Shown here: piece by piece, positions 1 to 9,479 of the stretch
Layout of the letters: every line of letters begins with the position of its first letter
Numbering within the stretch: the stretch's first letter is position 1
Origin: Thiobacillus sp. UBA3361
Lineage (GTDB): Bacteria; Pseudomonadota; Gammaproteobacteria; Burkholderiales; Thiobacillaceae
Length of the DNA stretch: 64,000 nt
Assembly (NCBI GenBank): GCA_002360535.1
Contig: DEQR01000020.1
Span: 16,076 to 80,075 of the forward strand
Reading direction: 5' to 3'
Translations under genes and position numbers: made by a program
The notes under the pieces: model-generated
Seen by the model: the letters and a program-made list of their open reading frames with translations, nothing else
Databases searched by the model: none
What the model was told of the DNA's origin: nothing

Positions 1-1
1 C

Positions 2-1840
2 CGCACCACCACCCACGGCCGCAACATGGCCGGCGCCCGCGCCCTGTGGCGGGCCACCGGCATGACCGACGCGGACTTCCAGAAACCCATCATCGCCATC
101 GCCAACTCCTTCACCCAGTTCGTGCCCGGCCATGTGCACCTGAAGGACCTGGGCCAGATGGTGGCGCGCGAGATCGAGGCCGCCGGCGGCGTGGCCAAGG
201 AGTTCAACACCATCGCCGTGGACGACGGCATCGCCATGGGCCATGGCGGCATGCTCTACAGCCTGCCCAGCCGCGACCTGATCGCCGATTCCGTGGAATA
301 CATGTGCAACGCCCACTGCGCCGACGCCCTGGTGTGCATCTCCAACTGCGACAAGATCACCCCCGGCATGCTGATGGCCAGCCTGCGCCTGAACATCCCC
401 ACGGTGTTCGTCTCCGGCGGGCCCATGGAGGCGGGCAAGGTCACCTGGGCCGGCAAGACCGTCATGCTCGACCTGGTGGACGCCATGGTGCAGGCCGCCG
501 ATTCGAAGTGCAGCGATGAAGAGGTGGAAGCCACCGAGCGTTCCGCCTGCCCGACCTGCGGCTCCTGCTCCGGCATGTTCACCGCCAACTCCATGAACTG
601 CCTGACCGAGGCCCTGGGCCTGTCCCTGCCCGGCAACGGCTCGCTGCTGGCCACCCATGCCGACCGTAAACAGCTGTTCCTGCGCGCCGGCCGGCTGGCG
701 GTGGAACTGGCGAAGCGCTACTACGAAGGCGACGACGCCACCGTGCTGCCGCGCGCCATCGCCAGCTTCCAGGCCTTCGAGAACGCCATGTGTCTCGACA
801 TCGCCATGGGCGGCTCCACCAACACCGTGCTGCACCTGCTGGCGGCGGCGCGCGAGGCAGGGGTGGACTTTACCATGAAGGACATCGACCGCCTCAGCCA
901 CAAGGTGCCGCACCTGGCCAAGGTGGCGCCCAGCACCCAGCAGTACCACATGGAAGACGTGCACCGCGCCGGCGGCGTGATGGCCATCCTGGGCGAGCTG
1001 GACCGCGCCGGCCTCATCCACCGCGACTGCCACACCGTGCACAGCAAGACCCTGGGCGGCGCCCTGGACGTGTGGGACGTGATACGCGCCCATGACGTGT
1101 CGGTGTTCGATTACTACCGCGCCGCGCCCGGCGGCGTGCCCACCCAGGTGGCCTTCAGCCAGGACCGGCGTTATCCGGAACTGGATTTGGACCGCAGCCA
1201 CGGCTGCATACGCGACAAGGCCAACGCCTATTCCCAGGACGGCGGCCTGGCGGTGCTGTACGGCAACCTGGCCCAGGACGGCTGCATCGTCAAAACCGCC
1301 GGGGTGGACGCCAGCATCCTCAAATTCAACGGCCCGGCGCGCATCTTCGAGAGCCAGGACGCGGCCGTGGAGGCCATCCTGGGCGACCGCATCAAGGAAG
1401 GCGACGTGCTGGTCATCCGTTACGAAGGCCCGCGCGGCGGGCCCGGCATGCAGGAGATGCTGTACCCCACCTCGTATCTGAAGTCGAAAGGCCTGGGCAA
1501 GGCCTGCGCCCTGATCACCGACGGCCGCTTCTCCGGCGGCACCTCGGGCCTGTCCATCGGCCACGTCTCGCCGGAAGCGGCCGAGGGTGGCGTCATCGGC
1601 CTGGTGGAAGAAGGCGACCGGATCGAGATCGACATCCCCAGCCGGGGCATCCGGGTGGCGGTAAGCGACGAGGAGCTGGCGCAACGCCGCGCGGCCATGG
1701 AGGCCCGGGGCACGTCGGCCTGGAAGCCCGTCAACCGCGACCGGCCGGTGTCGGCGGCCCTGCGCGCCTACGCGGCCATGACCACCAGTGCCGCCTTCGG
1801 CGCGGTGCGCGACGTCAGCCAGGTGGAGCGGCGCGGCTGA
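2..1840 (+). CDS. ilvD: Dihydroxy-acid dehydratase, 5' end cut by window edge
   Basis: This Fe-S enzyme dehydrates 2,3-dihydroxy-3-methylbutanoate and its isoleucine-branch homologue to 2-oxo acids in branched-chain amino acid synthesis. The window opens inside the gene. The reading frame runs from base 2 as [16 protein letters not shown], the sequence that follows the first few residues of IlvD, so about six residues are missing and the ATG at 26 is internal. The cluster-binding segments are visible as NCDKITPGM near fragment residue 115 and [14 protein letters not shown] near residue 184. The 612 residues present match the usual family length of about 615. The stop at 1838-1840 is followed after 5 bases by a small membrane-protein gene. 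The identification is secure from motif content across the whole length. Confidence 0.97.
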   Translation, partial: RTTTHGRNMAGARALWRATGMTDADFQKPIIAIANSFTQFVPGHVHLKDLGQMVAREIEAAGGVAKEFNTIAVDDGIAMGHGGMLYSLPSRDLIADSVEYMCNAHCADALVCISNCDKITPGMLMASLRLNIPTVFVSGGPMEAGKVTWAGKTVMLDLVDAMVQAADSKCSDEEVEATERSACPTCGSCSGMFTANSMNCLTEALGLSLPGNGSLLATHADRKQLFLRAGRLAVELAKRYYEGDDATVLPRAIASFQAFENAMCLDIAMGGSTNTVLHLLAAAREAGVDFTMKDIDRLSHKVPHLAKVAPSTQQYHMEDVHRAGGVMAILGELDRAGLIHRDCHTVHSKTLGGALDVWDVIRAHDVSVFDYYRAAPGGVPTQVAFSQDRRYPELDLDRSHGCIRDKANAYSQDGGLAVLYGNLAQDGCIVKTAGVDASILKFNGPARIFESQDAAVEAILGDRIKEGDVLVIRYEGPRGGPGMQEMLYPTSYLKSKGLGKACALITDGRFSGGTSGLSIGHVSPEAAEGGVIGLVEEGDRIEIDIPSRGIRVAVSDEELAQRRAAMEARGTSAWKPVNRDRPVSAALRAYAAMTTSAAFGAVRDVSQVERRG

Positions 1841-1845
1841 ACCCC

Positions 1846-2166
1846 GTGCCGCACCCCGTGGACGACGGCGCGCCGGAGGCCGGCCAGCCCGACCCCCTGG
1901 CCCGCTTCCGCGACTGGCGCGGCTTTCTGCTGGCGGCGCTGGCGGTCAACGGCCTGTTCGTCTGGGGCATGCTGGGCCAGGTGGGCGACCCGGCCACCGC
2001 CACCTGGCACAAGGCCCTGGTCTGGCTGCCCTTCAACTGCCTGGCCACGGTGGTCTACTACGTCGTCCTCCTCAAGCTGGGCCAGCCCGGCGCCTGGGGC
2101 CTGTTCTACAAGCTGCTGTGCGGCGGGCTAATCATCGGCAACTGGCTGCTGATGCTGTCCGCCTGA
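1846..2166 (+). CDS. Small hypothetical membrane protein (106 aa)
   Basis: I do not recognise this protein. It starts at a GTG 5 bases after the ilvD stop, with no good ribosome binding site, so it may depend on translation of ilvD. The first 25 residues are polar and Pro/Asp rich. Three hydrophobic segments follow at about residues 28-47, 58-80 and 85-105, which predicts a small inner-membrane protein. There are no catalytic motifs. Base composition matches its neighbours. The close spacing suggests co-transcription with ilvD but says nothing about function. A later start is possible, but there is no in-frame ATG before the first hydrophobic segment. Confidence 0.6.
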   Translation: MPHPVDDGAPEAGQPDPLARFRDWRGFLLAALAVNGLFVWGMLGQVGDPATATWHKALVWLPFNCLATVVYYVVLLKLGQPGAWGLFYKLLCGGLIIGNWLLMLSA

Positions 2167-2201
2167 CCCCTCTTTCCTCAAACCGAACCATAGGAAACCC
2201 C

Positions 2202-3125
2202 ATGAGCGACACCGCCCAAACCCTGAATGAACGCTTCGCCATCCCCGGCCTGAGCTTCCGCGCCGACGCGAGCGGCCTGGTCTTCGCCGACATCGACAAT
2301 GCCGGCGGCACCGCCACCCTGTGCCTGCAAGGCGCGCACCTGACCACCTGGCGGCCCAAGGATCAGGCCGAGCCGGTGGTGTGGCTGTCGCCCCTGGCCA
2401 AGTACGCGCCGGGCAAGTCCATCCGCGGCGGCGCGCCGGTATGCTGGCCCTGGTTCGGACCGCACGCCACGGAGAGCGGCTTTCCCGGTCACGGTTTCGC
2501 CCGCACGGTGGACTGGAAGGTGATCGGCGCCAAGGCCCTGGACAGCGGCGAGACCCAGATCCGGCTGCTGCTGGCCCAGAACGACGCCACCCGCGCCCAG
2601 TGGCCGCGCGCCACCCGGCTGGAGCTGACCGCCACCGTCGGCAAGACGCTGCGCATCGACCTGACCACCACCAACCTGGACACCGAGGACATCGTCATCG
2701 GCGAGGCCCTGCACACCTATTTCCACATCGGCGACATCGGCCGCATCCAGGTGCTGGGGCTGGAGGGCAGCGAGTTCGTGGACAAGGTGGACGGCGGCGC
2801 GCGCAAGACCCAGGCCGGGCCGGTGACTTGCGCCGGCGAGGTGGACCGGGTCTATGTCAACACCGCCGCTGAGTGCGTCATCGTCGACCCGGACCTGAAG
2901 CGGCGCGTCCGCGTCGCCAAGAGCGGATCGAATTCCACCGTGGTGTGGACGCCCTGGACCGAGAAAGCGGAAAAGATGGGCGACTTCGGCCCCGGCCGCG
3001 CCAACCAGGGCGGCTGGCGCGAGATGGTGTGCGTGGAGTCCGCCAACGCCCTGGACAACGTGGTCAGCGTGCCGGCGGGGGAGGCCCACACCCTGACGGT
3101 GGTGTACTCAGCCGAAGCGCTCTGA
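2202..3125 (+). CDS. yeaD: D-hexose-6-phosphate mutarotase (aldose 1-epimerase family)
   Basis: This is a 307-residue protein of the galactose mutarotase-like fold, in the YeaD branch that interconverts alpha and beta anomers of glucose-6-phosphate. The start is the ATG at 2202 behind a short A-rich leader. The in-frame extension back to 1788 overlaps other genes and is not used. Family features visible are GAHLTTWRP near residue 46, RGGAPVCWPWFG near residue 75, GHGFARTVDW near residue 97, and the late ALHTYFHIGD and VVWTPW segments. The protein is cytoplasmic. It stands alone before a convergent ankyrin gene, with a long inverted repeat between them. The family call is firm; the exact sugar phosphate is inferred. 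Confidence 0.85.
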   Translation: MSDTAQTLNERFAIPGLSFRADASGLVFADIDNAGGTATLCLQGAHLTTWRPKDQAEPVVWLSPLAKYAPGKSIRGGAPVCWPWFGPHATESGFPGHGFARTVDWKVIGAKALDSGETQIRLLLAQNDATRAQWPRATRLELTATVGKTLRIDLTTTNLDTEDIVIGEALHTYFHIGDIGRIQVLGLEGSEFVDKVDGGARKTQAGPVTCAGEVDRVYVNTAAECVIVDPDLKRRVRVAKSGSNSTVVWTPWTEKAEKMGDFGPGRANQGGWREMVCVESANALDNVVSVPAGEAHTLTVVYSAEAL

Positions 3126-3161
3126 GCTGGCGCGATACGCTTGTGACGGATTACGTCGCGA

Positions 3162-3235
3162 GCACCCCGAGGTCGAAGCGAGAAGCGCAGCCGTACTCAT
3201 GTACGGCGAGCATCGCAGCTTCGAGATCGGGGTGC
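3162..3235. repeat. Long imperfect inverted repeat between convergent genes
   Basis: Two 35-base arms (3162-3196 and 3201-3235) separated by TCAT are imperfect reverse complements. The outer block GCACCCCGA and the inner block GCCGTAC are exact, and TCGAAGC pairs in the middle. Weaker pairing continues outward through 3137-3161 and 3236-3258 (CGCTTG against CAAGCG, TTAC against GTAA), giving a possible hairpin of about 120 bases. It ends at the ankyrin gene stop codon. It may act as a bidirectional terminator or be a dispersed repeat. There is no T-run typical of a Rho-independent terminator. Confidence 0.65.
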
Positions 3236-3258
3236 GCAGCAGTAAGCCGCGCAAGCGC

Positions 3259-3840
3259 TCAGTGCATGGGCCGCTTGATGAAACTCACCACCTGGGCGTC
3301 GCTGGGGCCGCGCCGGCCGGTGCTGGAGCAGCTGCCTTCCGTCTCCGGCACGAAGCCTTCCGCCTCGTGCAAAAGATTGATCACGTCCACGAAATAACGC
3401 TCCTTAGCCATGGCCAGGGCGGTGCGGCCGCCGTCGTTGGCGGCCTTTGCCTCGGCGCCGGCGTTGAGCAGCACTTCGCAGACCGCCCCCTCGCCGCCGC
3501 CGGCGGCCAGCATCAGCGGCGTGATGCCGTAGAAGATGCGGGCGTTGACGTCGGCGCCGGCGTCCACCAGGGCCTGGACCACCGGCGCGAAACCCGCGTC
3601 CAGCTCCGGGTTGTGGCAGGCCTTGAACAGGGCGGTCCAGTCGTTGGCGTCGCGGGCATGCACATCGGCGCCGGCGGCCAGAAGGGCCTGCACCACCTCC
3701 AGGTGGCCATTGCGGGCCGCCGCCATCAGAGGGGTTTCACCGTTTTCGTCGGCCCAGTTGGGGCTGGCGCCGGCGGCCAGCTCGGCCTGAGTCTGGGCAA
3801 GGTCGCCGGCCTGGGCGGCGGCGTGGAGTTGGGCAGTCAT
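3259..3840 (-). CDS. Ankyrin repeat protein (193 aa)
   Basis: The protein contains about four ankyrin repeats. Typical units are GETPLMAAARNGHLEVVQALLAAGADV around residues 35-60, NDWTALFKAC with VVQALVDAGADV around 66-100, and GITPLMLAAGGG and GRTALAMAKER further on. Such repeats mediate protein-protein binding. No signal peptide or catalytic domain is visible, so it is probably cytoplasmic. The C-terminus from about residue 160 is short and Cys/Ser containing. The gene converges with the mutarotase gene, and its last bases form part of a long inverted repeat. It is followed upstream, same strand, by the cNMP/rhodanese gene with a 40-base gap. The partner protein is unknown. Confidence 0.85.
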   Translation of the reverse strand: MTAQLHAAAQAGDLAQTQAELAAGASPNWADENGETPLMAAARNGHLEVVQALLAAGADVHARDANDWTALFKACHNPELDAGFAPVVQALVDAGADVNARIFYGITPLMLAAGGGEGAVCEVLLNAGAEAKAANDGGRTALAMAKERYFVDVINLLHEAEGFVPETEGSCSSTGRRGPSDAQVVSFIKRPMH

Positions 3841-3879
3841 GGGGCGCTCCTGTTGGCTGACAATACCCGAGCATTGTAA

Positions 3880-4932
3880 TCAACTATCGGGCTTCTGGGG
3901 AGGCGTGCGGCTCCGCAAACCCTTCAGGCCGTCGCGCAGCACATAGACCTGGAAGCCGCGCTGGCTGAGCAGGAAGGCCGCCGCGCAACTGCGGTGGCCG
4001 GATTGGCAGAAGACGATGTGCTTGCGCCGGCGATCCAGTTCGGCGGCGCCCTGGCGCAGCTTGCAGAGGGGGATGTTGACGGCGCCGCGCAGGGTGCCTT
4101 CGCGAAATTCTTCCGCCGTGCGCACGTCCAGCAGGCTGGCGCCGGCCACGGTCATGGGCACAGCCTCGGCGGGCGTGACCCAATGTACCAGGGGTTCGCC
4201 CAGGAGGTGCATGAATTCCTCGCGCCCCATGCGCATGAGCAGACCGTCGCTGAGCATGCTGACGGTGGCGTTGCGCGGATCGCCGCTGAGCAGGGCCTCC
4301 TCGCCGAAGCCGTCGCCCATGCCCAGGGTGGCCACCACGGCGGCCGGGGCATGGCCCCCCATGCTCTGGGTGACCTGGGCCGTGCCGGCGCGGATCAGGT
4401 AATAGTAGTCGCCTGCGTCGCCCTGGCGCAGGATCACCTGGCCGCTACACACGGGCACCGGCTCCAGGCGGGCGAAGAGGGCCGCGAAGTTGGCCGGGGG
4501 CACCTGGGCGAAGGCGGGATGGCCGAGCAGAGTCATCATCCATTCCGGATCGTCCCCCTCGAACTCGGTTACCTCCAGGGCAGCGGTCTGGTCCAGGGTA
4601 ACAATGCGGTCCAGTTCGGCGTCGTCGATCACCGCCAGGCTGACCGGGCTCAGGGTGGTGGCCGTGTAGCGGCGCGGCTTGAGGCGCGACAGGGGGCGGG
4701 CGGCGGACTCGCTGCCGGCGCGGATGATCAGGGGCTCGCTTTCCTCATCCGAGCGCAGCGCCACCTGGCCTTCCAGCAGATAGTAGGACCCGCTGTCTTC
4801 CTCGCCACGCCGGAACAGGACGTGGCCCGCCGAATGCCGTTCGGCGCGCAGCAGCGGCAGCACCCGTGCCAGGCTTTCCGGCATCAGGCTGTCGAAGGGG
4901 GAGAGGCGGCGCAGGGCTTCACTGTCGATCAT
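3880..4932 (-). CDS. Double cyclic-nucleotide-binding domain plus rhodanese protein
   Basis: This 350-residue protein appears to combine three modules. Residues about 10-110 resemble a degenerate cyclic-nucleotide-binding fold (AGHVLFRRGEEDSGSYYLLEG). Residues about 135-250 are a second one with a phosphate-binding cassette FGEEALLSGDPRNATV that keeps the FGE and Arg expected for cNMP binding. Residues about 255-345 form a rhodanese domain with LLDVRTAEEFREG and the active-site loop FCQSGHRS, in which the Cys is present. There is no helix-turn-helix, so it is not a Crp-type regulator. An allosteric sulfur-transfer or redox signalling role is plausible but unproven. It lies head to tail before ubiD on the minus strand, 12 bases apart. 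Confidence 0.8.
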   Translation of the reverse strand: MIDSEALRRLSPFDSLMPESLARVLPLLRAERHSAGHVLFRRGEEDSGSYYLLEGQVALRSDEESEPLIIRAGSESAARPLSRLKPRRYTATTLSPVSLAVIDDAELDRIVTLDQTAALEVTEFEGDDPEWMMTLLGHPAFAQVPPANFAALFARLEPVPVCSGQVILRQGDAGDYYYLIRAGTAQVTQSMGGHAPAAVVATLGMGDGFGEEALLSGDPRNATVSMLSDGLLMRMGREEFMHLLGEPLVHWVTPAEAVPMTVAGASLLDVRTAEEFREGTLRGAVNIPLCKLRQGAAELDRRRKHIVFCQSGHRSCAAAFLLSQRGFQVYVLRDGLKGLRSRTPPQKPDS

Positions 4933-4944
4933 GGCGACTCCGGA

Positions 4945-6411
4945 TCAATCCAATCCCAGTTCGGGCCACAAGGCGTCCACCCGCCGCTTGACCGCCTCGT
5001 CCATGCGGATGGGGCTGCCCCACTCCCGCTGCGTCTCGCCGGGCCACTTGTTGGTGGCGTCGATGCCCATCTTGCCGCCCAGGCCCGACACCGGGCTGGC
5101 GAAGTCCAGGTAGTCGATGGGCGTGTTTTTCACGATCAGGGTGTCCCGGGCCGGGTCGACGCGGGTGGTGAGTGCCCAGATGACCTCCTTCCAGTCGCGC
5201 ACGTTCACGTCCTCGTCGGTGACCAGGATGAACTTGGTGTACATGAACTGGCGCAGGAAGCTCCAAACGCCGAACATCACCCGCTTGGCGTGGCCGGGGT
5301 ACTGCTTCTTCATGCTGACGCAGGCCATGCGGTAGGAGCAGCCCTCGGGCGGCAGGTAGAAGTCGGTGATCTCCGGAAACTGCTTCTGCAGCAGGGGCAC
5401 GAACACCTCGTTCAAGGCCACCCCCAGGATGGCAGGCTCGTCCGGCGGCTTGCCGGTATAGGTGGAGTGGTAGATGGCGTCGCGGCGCAGGGTGACGCGC
5501 TCGACGGTGAACACCGGGAAGCGCTCCACCTCGTTGTAATAGCCGGTGTGGTCGCCGAAGGGGCCTTCGGCCGCCAATTCGTCGGGGTGGATGACGCCCT
5601 CCAGCACGATCTCGGCGCTGGCCGGCACCTGCAGGTCATTGCCCAGGCACTTGGCCACCTCGGTCTTGGCGCCCCGCAGCAGGCCGGCGAACTGGTATTC
5701 GGACAGGCTGTCGGGCACCGGCGTGACGGCGCCCAGGATGGTGGCCGGGTCGGCGCCGATGGCCACCGCCAGGGGGAAGGGCTGGCCGGGATTGGCCTGC
5801 TGGTGCTCGCGGAAGTCCAGCGCCCCGCCGCGATGGGCCAGCCAGCGCATGATGACCTTGTTGGGCCCGATCACCTGCTGCCGGTAGATGCCCAGGTTCT
5901 GGCGCGGCTTGTGGGGGCCCCGGGTGACCACCAGGCCCCAAGTGATGAGCGGCCCGGCGTCGCCGGGCCAGCAGGTCTGGACGGGCAGGCGCGCCAGGTC
6001 CACGTCGGCGCCCTCCCATACCACCTCCTGGCAGGGCGGCGAGCGCACCTCCTTGGGTGACATGTTGAGCACCTGCTTCAGCACCGGCCATTTCTCCCAG
6101 GCGTCGCGCAGGCCCTTGGGCGGCTCAGGCTCCTTCAGGTAGGCCAGCAGGCGGCCGATCTCCCGCAGCTTGGCCGGGGCCTCCTCGCCCATGCCCAGGG
6201 CAACGCGCTTGACCGTGCCGAACAGGTTGGCCAGCACCGGCATCCCGTGCCCCACCGGTTTCTCGAACAGCAGCGCCGGACCGCCGGCGCGCAGCACCCG
6301 GTCGCCGATCTCGGTCATTTCCAGGCGCGGGTCCACCGGCTGGGCGATGCGCTTCAACTCGCCGCGTTGTTCCAACTGGCCGATGAAATCGCGCAGGTCC
6401 CTGTAGATCAT
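4945..6411 (-). CDS. ubiD: 4-hydroxy-3-polyprenylbenzoate decarboxylase
   Basis: UbiD uses prenylated FMN, made by UbiX, to decarboxylate 4-hydroxy-3-polyprenylbenzoate in ubiquinone biosynthesis. The 488 residues match the family length. It begins [22 protein letters not shown], the classic N-terminus. Conserved stretches include [19 protein letters not shown] and the acid-rich [17 protein letters not shown], which carries Glu residues of the catalytic network, and [10 protein letters not shown] near residue 400. The start codon overlaps the stop of rfaE2 by 4 bases, so the two genes are translationally coupled. No UbiX is in the window. The identification is secure, although UbiD-like decarboxylases acting on other aromatic acids exist. 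Confidence 0.93.
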   Translation of the reverse strand: MIYRDLRDFIGQLEQRGELKRIAQPVDPRLEMTEIGDRVLRAGGPALLFEKPVGHGMPVLANLFGTVKRVALGMGEEAPAKLREIGRLLAYLKEPEPPKGLRDAWEKWPVLKQVLNMSPKEVRSPPCQEVVWEGADVDLARLPVQTCWPGDAGPLITWGLVVTRGPHKPRQNLGIYRQQVIGPNKVIMRWLAHRGGALDFREHQQANPGQPFPLAVAIGADPATILGAVTPVPDSLSEYQFAGLLRGAKTEVAKCLGNDLQVPASAEIVLEGVIHPDELAAEGPFGDHTGYYNEVERFPVFTVERVTLRRDAIYHSTYTGKPPDEPAILGVALNEVFVPLLQKQFPEITDFYLPPEGCSYRMACVSMKKQYPGHAKRVMFGVWSFLRQFMYTKFILVTDEDVNVRDWKEVIWALTTRVDPARDTLIVKNTPIDYLDFASPVSGLGGKMGIDATNKWPGETQREWGSPIRMDEAVKRRVDALWPELGLD

Positions 6412-6905
6412 GGGGTTTCCCGGATGCGGCCGAGCAGGCCGGTGGTACTCGCTTGGTGCAGAAAAGGGATGGAATGCACGACACCGCCCCAGCCCAGCAC
6501 CTCCCGGCCGCCGACGATGCGCTCCACCGGCCAGTCACCGCCCTTGACCAGCAGGTCCGGGCGGGTGGCGAGGATCAGATCCAGGGGGGTATCGGCGTCG
6601 AAGGCGGTGACCAGGTTGACGGACTCCAGGGCGGCCAGCACCGCCATGCGGTCTTCCAGCCGGTTGACCGGCCTCTCGGCGCCCTTGCCCTGGCGGCGCA
6701 CCGAATCGTCGCTGTTCACCGCCACCAGCAGACTGGCGCCCAGGGCACGCGCCTGGGCCAGGTAGGTGACATGGCCGCGGTGCAGGATGTCGAAGCAGCC
6801 GTTGGTGAACACCAGCGGCCGAGACAACGCCGCCAGGCGGCCGGCCAGCCCGCCCGGCGTGCAGAGCTTGGCCTCGAAGGCCGGCGGCGCATACACGCTG
6901 GGCAC
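6408..6905 (-). CDS. rfaE2: D-glycero-beta-D-manno-heptose 1-phosphate adenylyltransferase
   Basis: This is the stand-alone adenylyltransferase half of HldE. It makes ADP-heptose precursor for the lipopolysaccharide core. At 165 residues it is one domain of the cytidylyltransferase-like fold, with the nucleotide-binding motif [18 protein letters not shown] (HxGH) near residue 32 and [13 protein letters not shown] and KGGDWPVE further on. In enterobacteria this is fused to the heptose kinase. Here the kinase domain is absent from the gene and from the window, as is usual for betaproteobacteria. The stop overlaps the ubiD start by 4 bases. The gene lies about 0.6 kb from gmhA, which supplies an earlier step. 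Confidence 0.9.
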   Translation of the reverse strand: MPSVYAPPAFEAKLCTPGGLAGRLAALSRPLVFTNGCFDILHRGHVTYLAQARALGASLLVAVNSDDSVRRQGKGAERPVNRLEDRMAVLAALESVNLVTAFDADTPLDLILATRPDLLVKGGDWPVERIVGGREVLGWGGVVHSIPFLHQASTTGLLGRIRETP

Positions 6906-6956
6906 GATGGCGGATTACCGGAGGACGTCGGGGGGAGAAAACCGGCCCTGACGGGG

Positions 6957-7529
6957 TCAATCCAGGTATTCGAAGACTTTCACCACCTTGGTCACGCCCG
7001 AGGTGCGGGCGGCAATCTCGGCGGCCACCTTACCTTCGTCGCGCTTCAGCAGACCCATCAGATAGACCACGCTGTTTTCCGTGACCACCTTGACGTGGTT
7101 GCCGTTGATGCGGTCGTCGTCGAACAGCCGGGTCTTGACCTTGGCGGTGATGTAGCCGTCGTTGCTGCGGCTGCCGATGCCAGTGGGCGCGGCGATGGCC
7201 AGTTCGTTGAACACCTCGCGCACCCCCTCGACGCCTTTGGCGATGTCGCCCACCTTGGTCTTCAGGGCTTCGGTGGGCGCCTCGCCGGTGATCAGCAGAC
7301 GCTTGTTGTAGCTGGTGAAGTTGGCATGCACGGCCTGGATGCCCGCATCGCGCAGGCGGTGGCCGGCCTTCAGTTCGTTCTCCTCGTCGGTGAGATAGAC
7401 GCCGGAAGAACGCCGGTCTTCCGCGACCAGCACGCCCACCGCGGCGCCGGTGGCCACCACGGGCACGCAGCCGGTCAGGGGCAGGGCGGCGCTCAGGCCG
7501 AGCAGGGTGACAAGGGCTAGCTTCTTCAT
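6957..7529 (-). CDS. dolP: BON-domain outer-membrane lipoprotein, DolP-like
   Basis: The 190-residue lipoprotein starts MKKLALVTLLGLSAALPLTGC, a signal peptide with lipobox LTGC, so it is predicted to be acylated and exported. I chose the ATG at 7529, which has GGGAG upstream, over an in-frame codon 39 bases earlier that would precede the signal peptide. Two BON domains follow at about residues 45-110 and 120-185, with the typical Gly pairs (LLITGEAPTE, VVYLMGLLKRDEG). DolP (YraP) supports outer-membrane integrity and envelope stress responses. It follows gmhA with a 2-base gap, and yraN and rsmI lie beyond, the arrangement seen around E. coli yraP. Confidence 0.9.
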   Translation of the reverse strand: MKKLALVTLLGLSAALPLTGCVPVVATGAAVGVLVAEDRRSSGVYLTDEENELKAGHRLRDAGIQAVHANFTSYNKRLLITGEAPTEALKTKVGDIAKGVEGVREVFNELAIAAPTGIGSRSNDGYITAKVKTRLFDDDRINGNHVKVVTENSVVYLMGLLKRDEGKVAAEIAARTSGVTKVVKVFEYLD

Positions 7530-7531
7530 GG

Positions 7532-8119
7532 TCAGACTCCCAGTAACAAGTAATCGACGCCATCGCACAGGCAGTGGATGGCCAGCAAATGCACTTCCTG
7601 GATGCGGGCCGTGTTGTCGGCCGGCACGCAGATCAGCAAGTCGTCCTCGTGCAGCCTCTCGGCCAACGGGCCGCCATCGCGGCCGGTCAGGGCGATCACA
7701 CCCATTTCCCGTTCGTGAGCCACGTCCACCGCCTCCAGCACGTTGCGTGACGCGCCGCTGGTGGAAATGGCCAGCAGCAGGTCACCCGCCCGGCCCAGTG
7801 CCTGCACCTGGCGGGAGAACACCTTCGAAAAGGCGTCGTCGTTGGCCACCGAGGTCAGGATGGAGGTATCGGTGGTCAGAGCGATGGCCGCCAGGGCCGG
7901 CCGGTCCTGTTCGAACCGGTTCACCATCTCTGACGCGAAGTGCTGGGCATCCGCCGCCGACCCCCCATTGCCGCAAACCAGGATACGCCCCTCGTTCATC
8001 AGGCAATCCACCATGCGCTCAGTCGCCAGGGCAATGGGCTCGGCGACCAGATCCAGTGCCGCGGACTTGGTGGCGATGCTGTCCTGGAACTGCTGCTGGA
8101 TGCGGTCGGCTAGGGACAT
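7532..8119 (-). CDS. gmhA: SIS-domain phosphoheptose isomerase / DiaA-like protein
   Basis: This is a 195-residue SIS-fold protein. Sedoheptulose-7-phosphate isomerase GmhA makes the first ADP-heptose intermediate, while its paralogue DiaA binds DnaA. Visible features are [17 protein letters not shown] (sugar-phosphate loop with the His and Glu used as metal ligands in GmhA), [13 protein letters not shown], and [15 protein letters not shown] with Gln and His at GmhA ligand spacing. The HCLCD segment and the yraN/dolP context resemble DiaA, while the retained ligands favour an active isomerase. The function is therefore between the two. I chose the ATG at 8119 over an upstream in-frame codon at 8191 that would overlap yraN. 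Confidence 0.8.
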   Translation of the reverse strand: MSLADRIQQQFQDSIATKSAALDLVAEPIALATERMVDCLMNEGRILVCGNGGSAADAQHFASEMVNRFEQDRPALAAIALTTDTSILTSVANDDAFSKVFSRQVQALGRAGDLLLAISTSGASRNVLEAVDVAHEREMGVIALTGRDGGPLAERLHEDDLLICVPADNTARIQEVHLLAIHCLCDGVDYLLLGV

Positions 8120-8144
8120 GGACGATCTGCTTCGAACAATAATA

Positions 8145-8150
8145 ATTATA
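8145..8150 (-). promoter_or_regulatory. Candidate -10 box for gmhA-dolP
   Basis: On the minus strand the gap between yraN and gmhA contains a perfect TATAAT hexamer in an AT-rich patch that stands out from the GC-rich surroundings, about 26 bases before the gmhA start. No convincing -35 hexamer lies 16-18 bases upstream, so it is a single-box call. Confidence 0.45.
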
Positions 8151-8171
8151 CGTGCTGGGCTGGCGACGGCC

Positions 8172-8507
8172 CTAACCGGCGTCGAAGGCATTGCGCAGCC
8201 AGGTCAGTCGCGCACCTTCGATGAGCACGGCATCGAAGCGGCACACCGCCTGGCTGTCGTACTGGGCCAGGTAGAGCTGGGCGGTCTTGATCAGCCGCTC
8301 GCGCTTGGCCGCGGTGATGCTTTCCGCCGCGCCGCCGAAACGGTCCGAGCCGCGGGCGCGCACCTCCACGAACACCAGGGTGGCCCCGTCGCGGCAGATC
8401 AGATCGATCTCGCCGAAACGGCAGTGCCAATTGCGCGCCACCAGACGCAGGCCTTGATGCTGGAGGTAATCCGCCGCCCGTTCTTCATCCGCCGCGCCTC
8501 TGCGCAT
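8172..8507 (-). CDS. yraN: YraN family (UPF0102) endonuclease-like protein
   Basis: This 111-residue protein has the restriction-endonuclease-like core of the YraN family: [22 protein letters not shown] (the D...ExR pattern), followed by [23 protein letters not shown] and CRFDAVLIE. The cellular role is uncertain. The fold is that of Holliday-junction-type nucleases. The start at 8507 is supported by GGAAGGGG five bases upstream. The longer in-frame extension antisense to rsmI is spurious. The gene is divergent from rsmI with an 81-base gap and precedes gmhA on the same strand. This is the same yraN/rsmI pairing found across proteobacteria. Confidence 0.9.
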   Translation of the reverse strand: MRRGAADEERAADYLQHQGLRLVARNWHCRFGEIDLICRDGATLVFVEVRARGSDRFGGAAESITAAKRERLIKTAQLYLAQYDSQAVCRFDAVLIEGARLTWLRNAFDAG

Positions 8508-8588
8508 GCCGGCCCCTTCCATCCGATTCCGCATCCGTTGGTACACTGGGCGGCCTAGACATCCCACCCGCCAAGCAGCTTCGCCGCC

Positions 8589-9479
8589 ATGCACCCCCCT
8601 CCCGTCCGTGCCCGCGCGGGCACTTTGTACGTGCTGGCCACCCCGATAGGCAACCTGCGCGACATCACCCTGCGCGCCCTGGACATCCTCGGCAGCGTCG
8701 ATCTGGTGGCCGCCGAGGATACCCGCACTACAGCCGGGCTGCTGGCCGCCTATGGCATCGAGGCGCGCCTGTTCGCCTATCACGAGCACAACGAGCGCAG
8801 CGCCACCCCGGTCCTGCTGGAACGCCTGCGCAGCGGCGCCAGCATCGCCCTGGCCAGCGACGCGGGCACGCCGGGCATCAGCGACCCCGGCACCTTGCTG
8901 GTGGCGGCGGCGCGCGCCGAGGGTATCCCTGTGGAGCCCATTCCCGGCCCGAATGCCGCCGTGGCCGCCCTGTCCGCCTGCGGCCTGGATGCGCCGCACT
9001 GGCTGTTCTACGGCTTCCTGCCCGCCAAGTCCTCCGCCCGGCGCAAGGTCCTGGAAACGCTGCGGGACCTGCCCCACACCCTGGTATTCTACGAGGCGCC
9101 GCATCGCATCGGCGAATGCGTGGCCGACTTGGCAGACATCCTGGGTGGCACGCGCCGGGCGTGCATCGCGCGCGAACTCACCAAGCGTTTCGAGACGCTG
9201 CACCGCTGCACCCTGGCCGAAGCGTGCCCCTGGCTGGCGGCAGACGAAAACCACCGGCGCGGCGAGTTCGTGCTGCTGGTGGGCGGCGCCGTACCGGCCG
9301 CCTACGACGAACTGGCGGCAGCCCGGCCGGTTCTGGCCGCCCTGCTGGACGAGTTGCCCGCCAGCCAGGCCGCTCGCCTGGCCGCCCGGATCACGGGGGT
9401 GCGCAAGAATCTTCTGTACCAGGCCGCCCTCGAGCAGGCCGGCGATAAACACGACGAGAGTCCGCACGACCAGACATGA
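8589..9479 (+). CDS. rsmI: 16S rRNA C1402 2'-O-methyltransferase
   Basis: RsmI methylates the ribose of C1402 in 16S rRNA. RsmH, encoded at 13276, adds the base methyl group at the same nucleotide, so both enzymes for this residue lie in the window. The 296 residues match the family. The start of the tetrapyrrole-methylase-like fold is [21 protein letters not shown], followed by [32 protein letters not shown] and [15 protein letters not shown]. The stop overlaps the pyrC start by 4 bases. It is divergent from yraN. Confidence 0.95.
   Translation: MHPPPVRARAGTLYVLATPIGNLRDITLRALDILGSVDLVAAEDTRTTAGLLAAYGIEARLFAYHEHNERSATPVLLERLRSGASIALASDAGTPGISDPGTLLVAAARAEGIPVEPIPGPNAAVAALSACGLDAPHWLFYGFLPAKSSARRKVLETLRDLPHTLVFYEAPHRIGECVADLADILGGTRRACIARELTKRFETLHRCTLAEACPWLAADENHRRGEFVLLVGGAVPAAYDELAAARPVLAALLDELPASQAARLAARITGVRKNLLYQAALEQAGDKHDESPHDQT

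Noticed and set aside
3994..6060. 688-codon plus-strand open frame antisense to the cNMP/rhodanese and ubiD genes
   Set aside because: It is the mirror of high-GC coding sequence on the other strand, rich in His/Gln/Gly without any domain, while the minus-strand proteins have clear family motifs.
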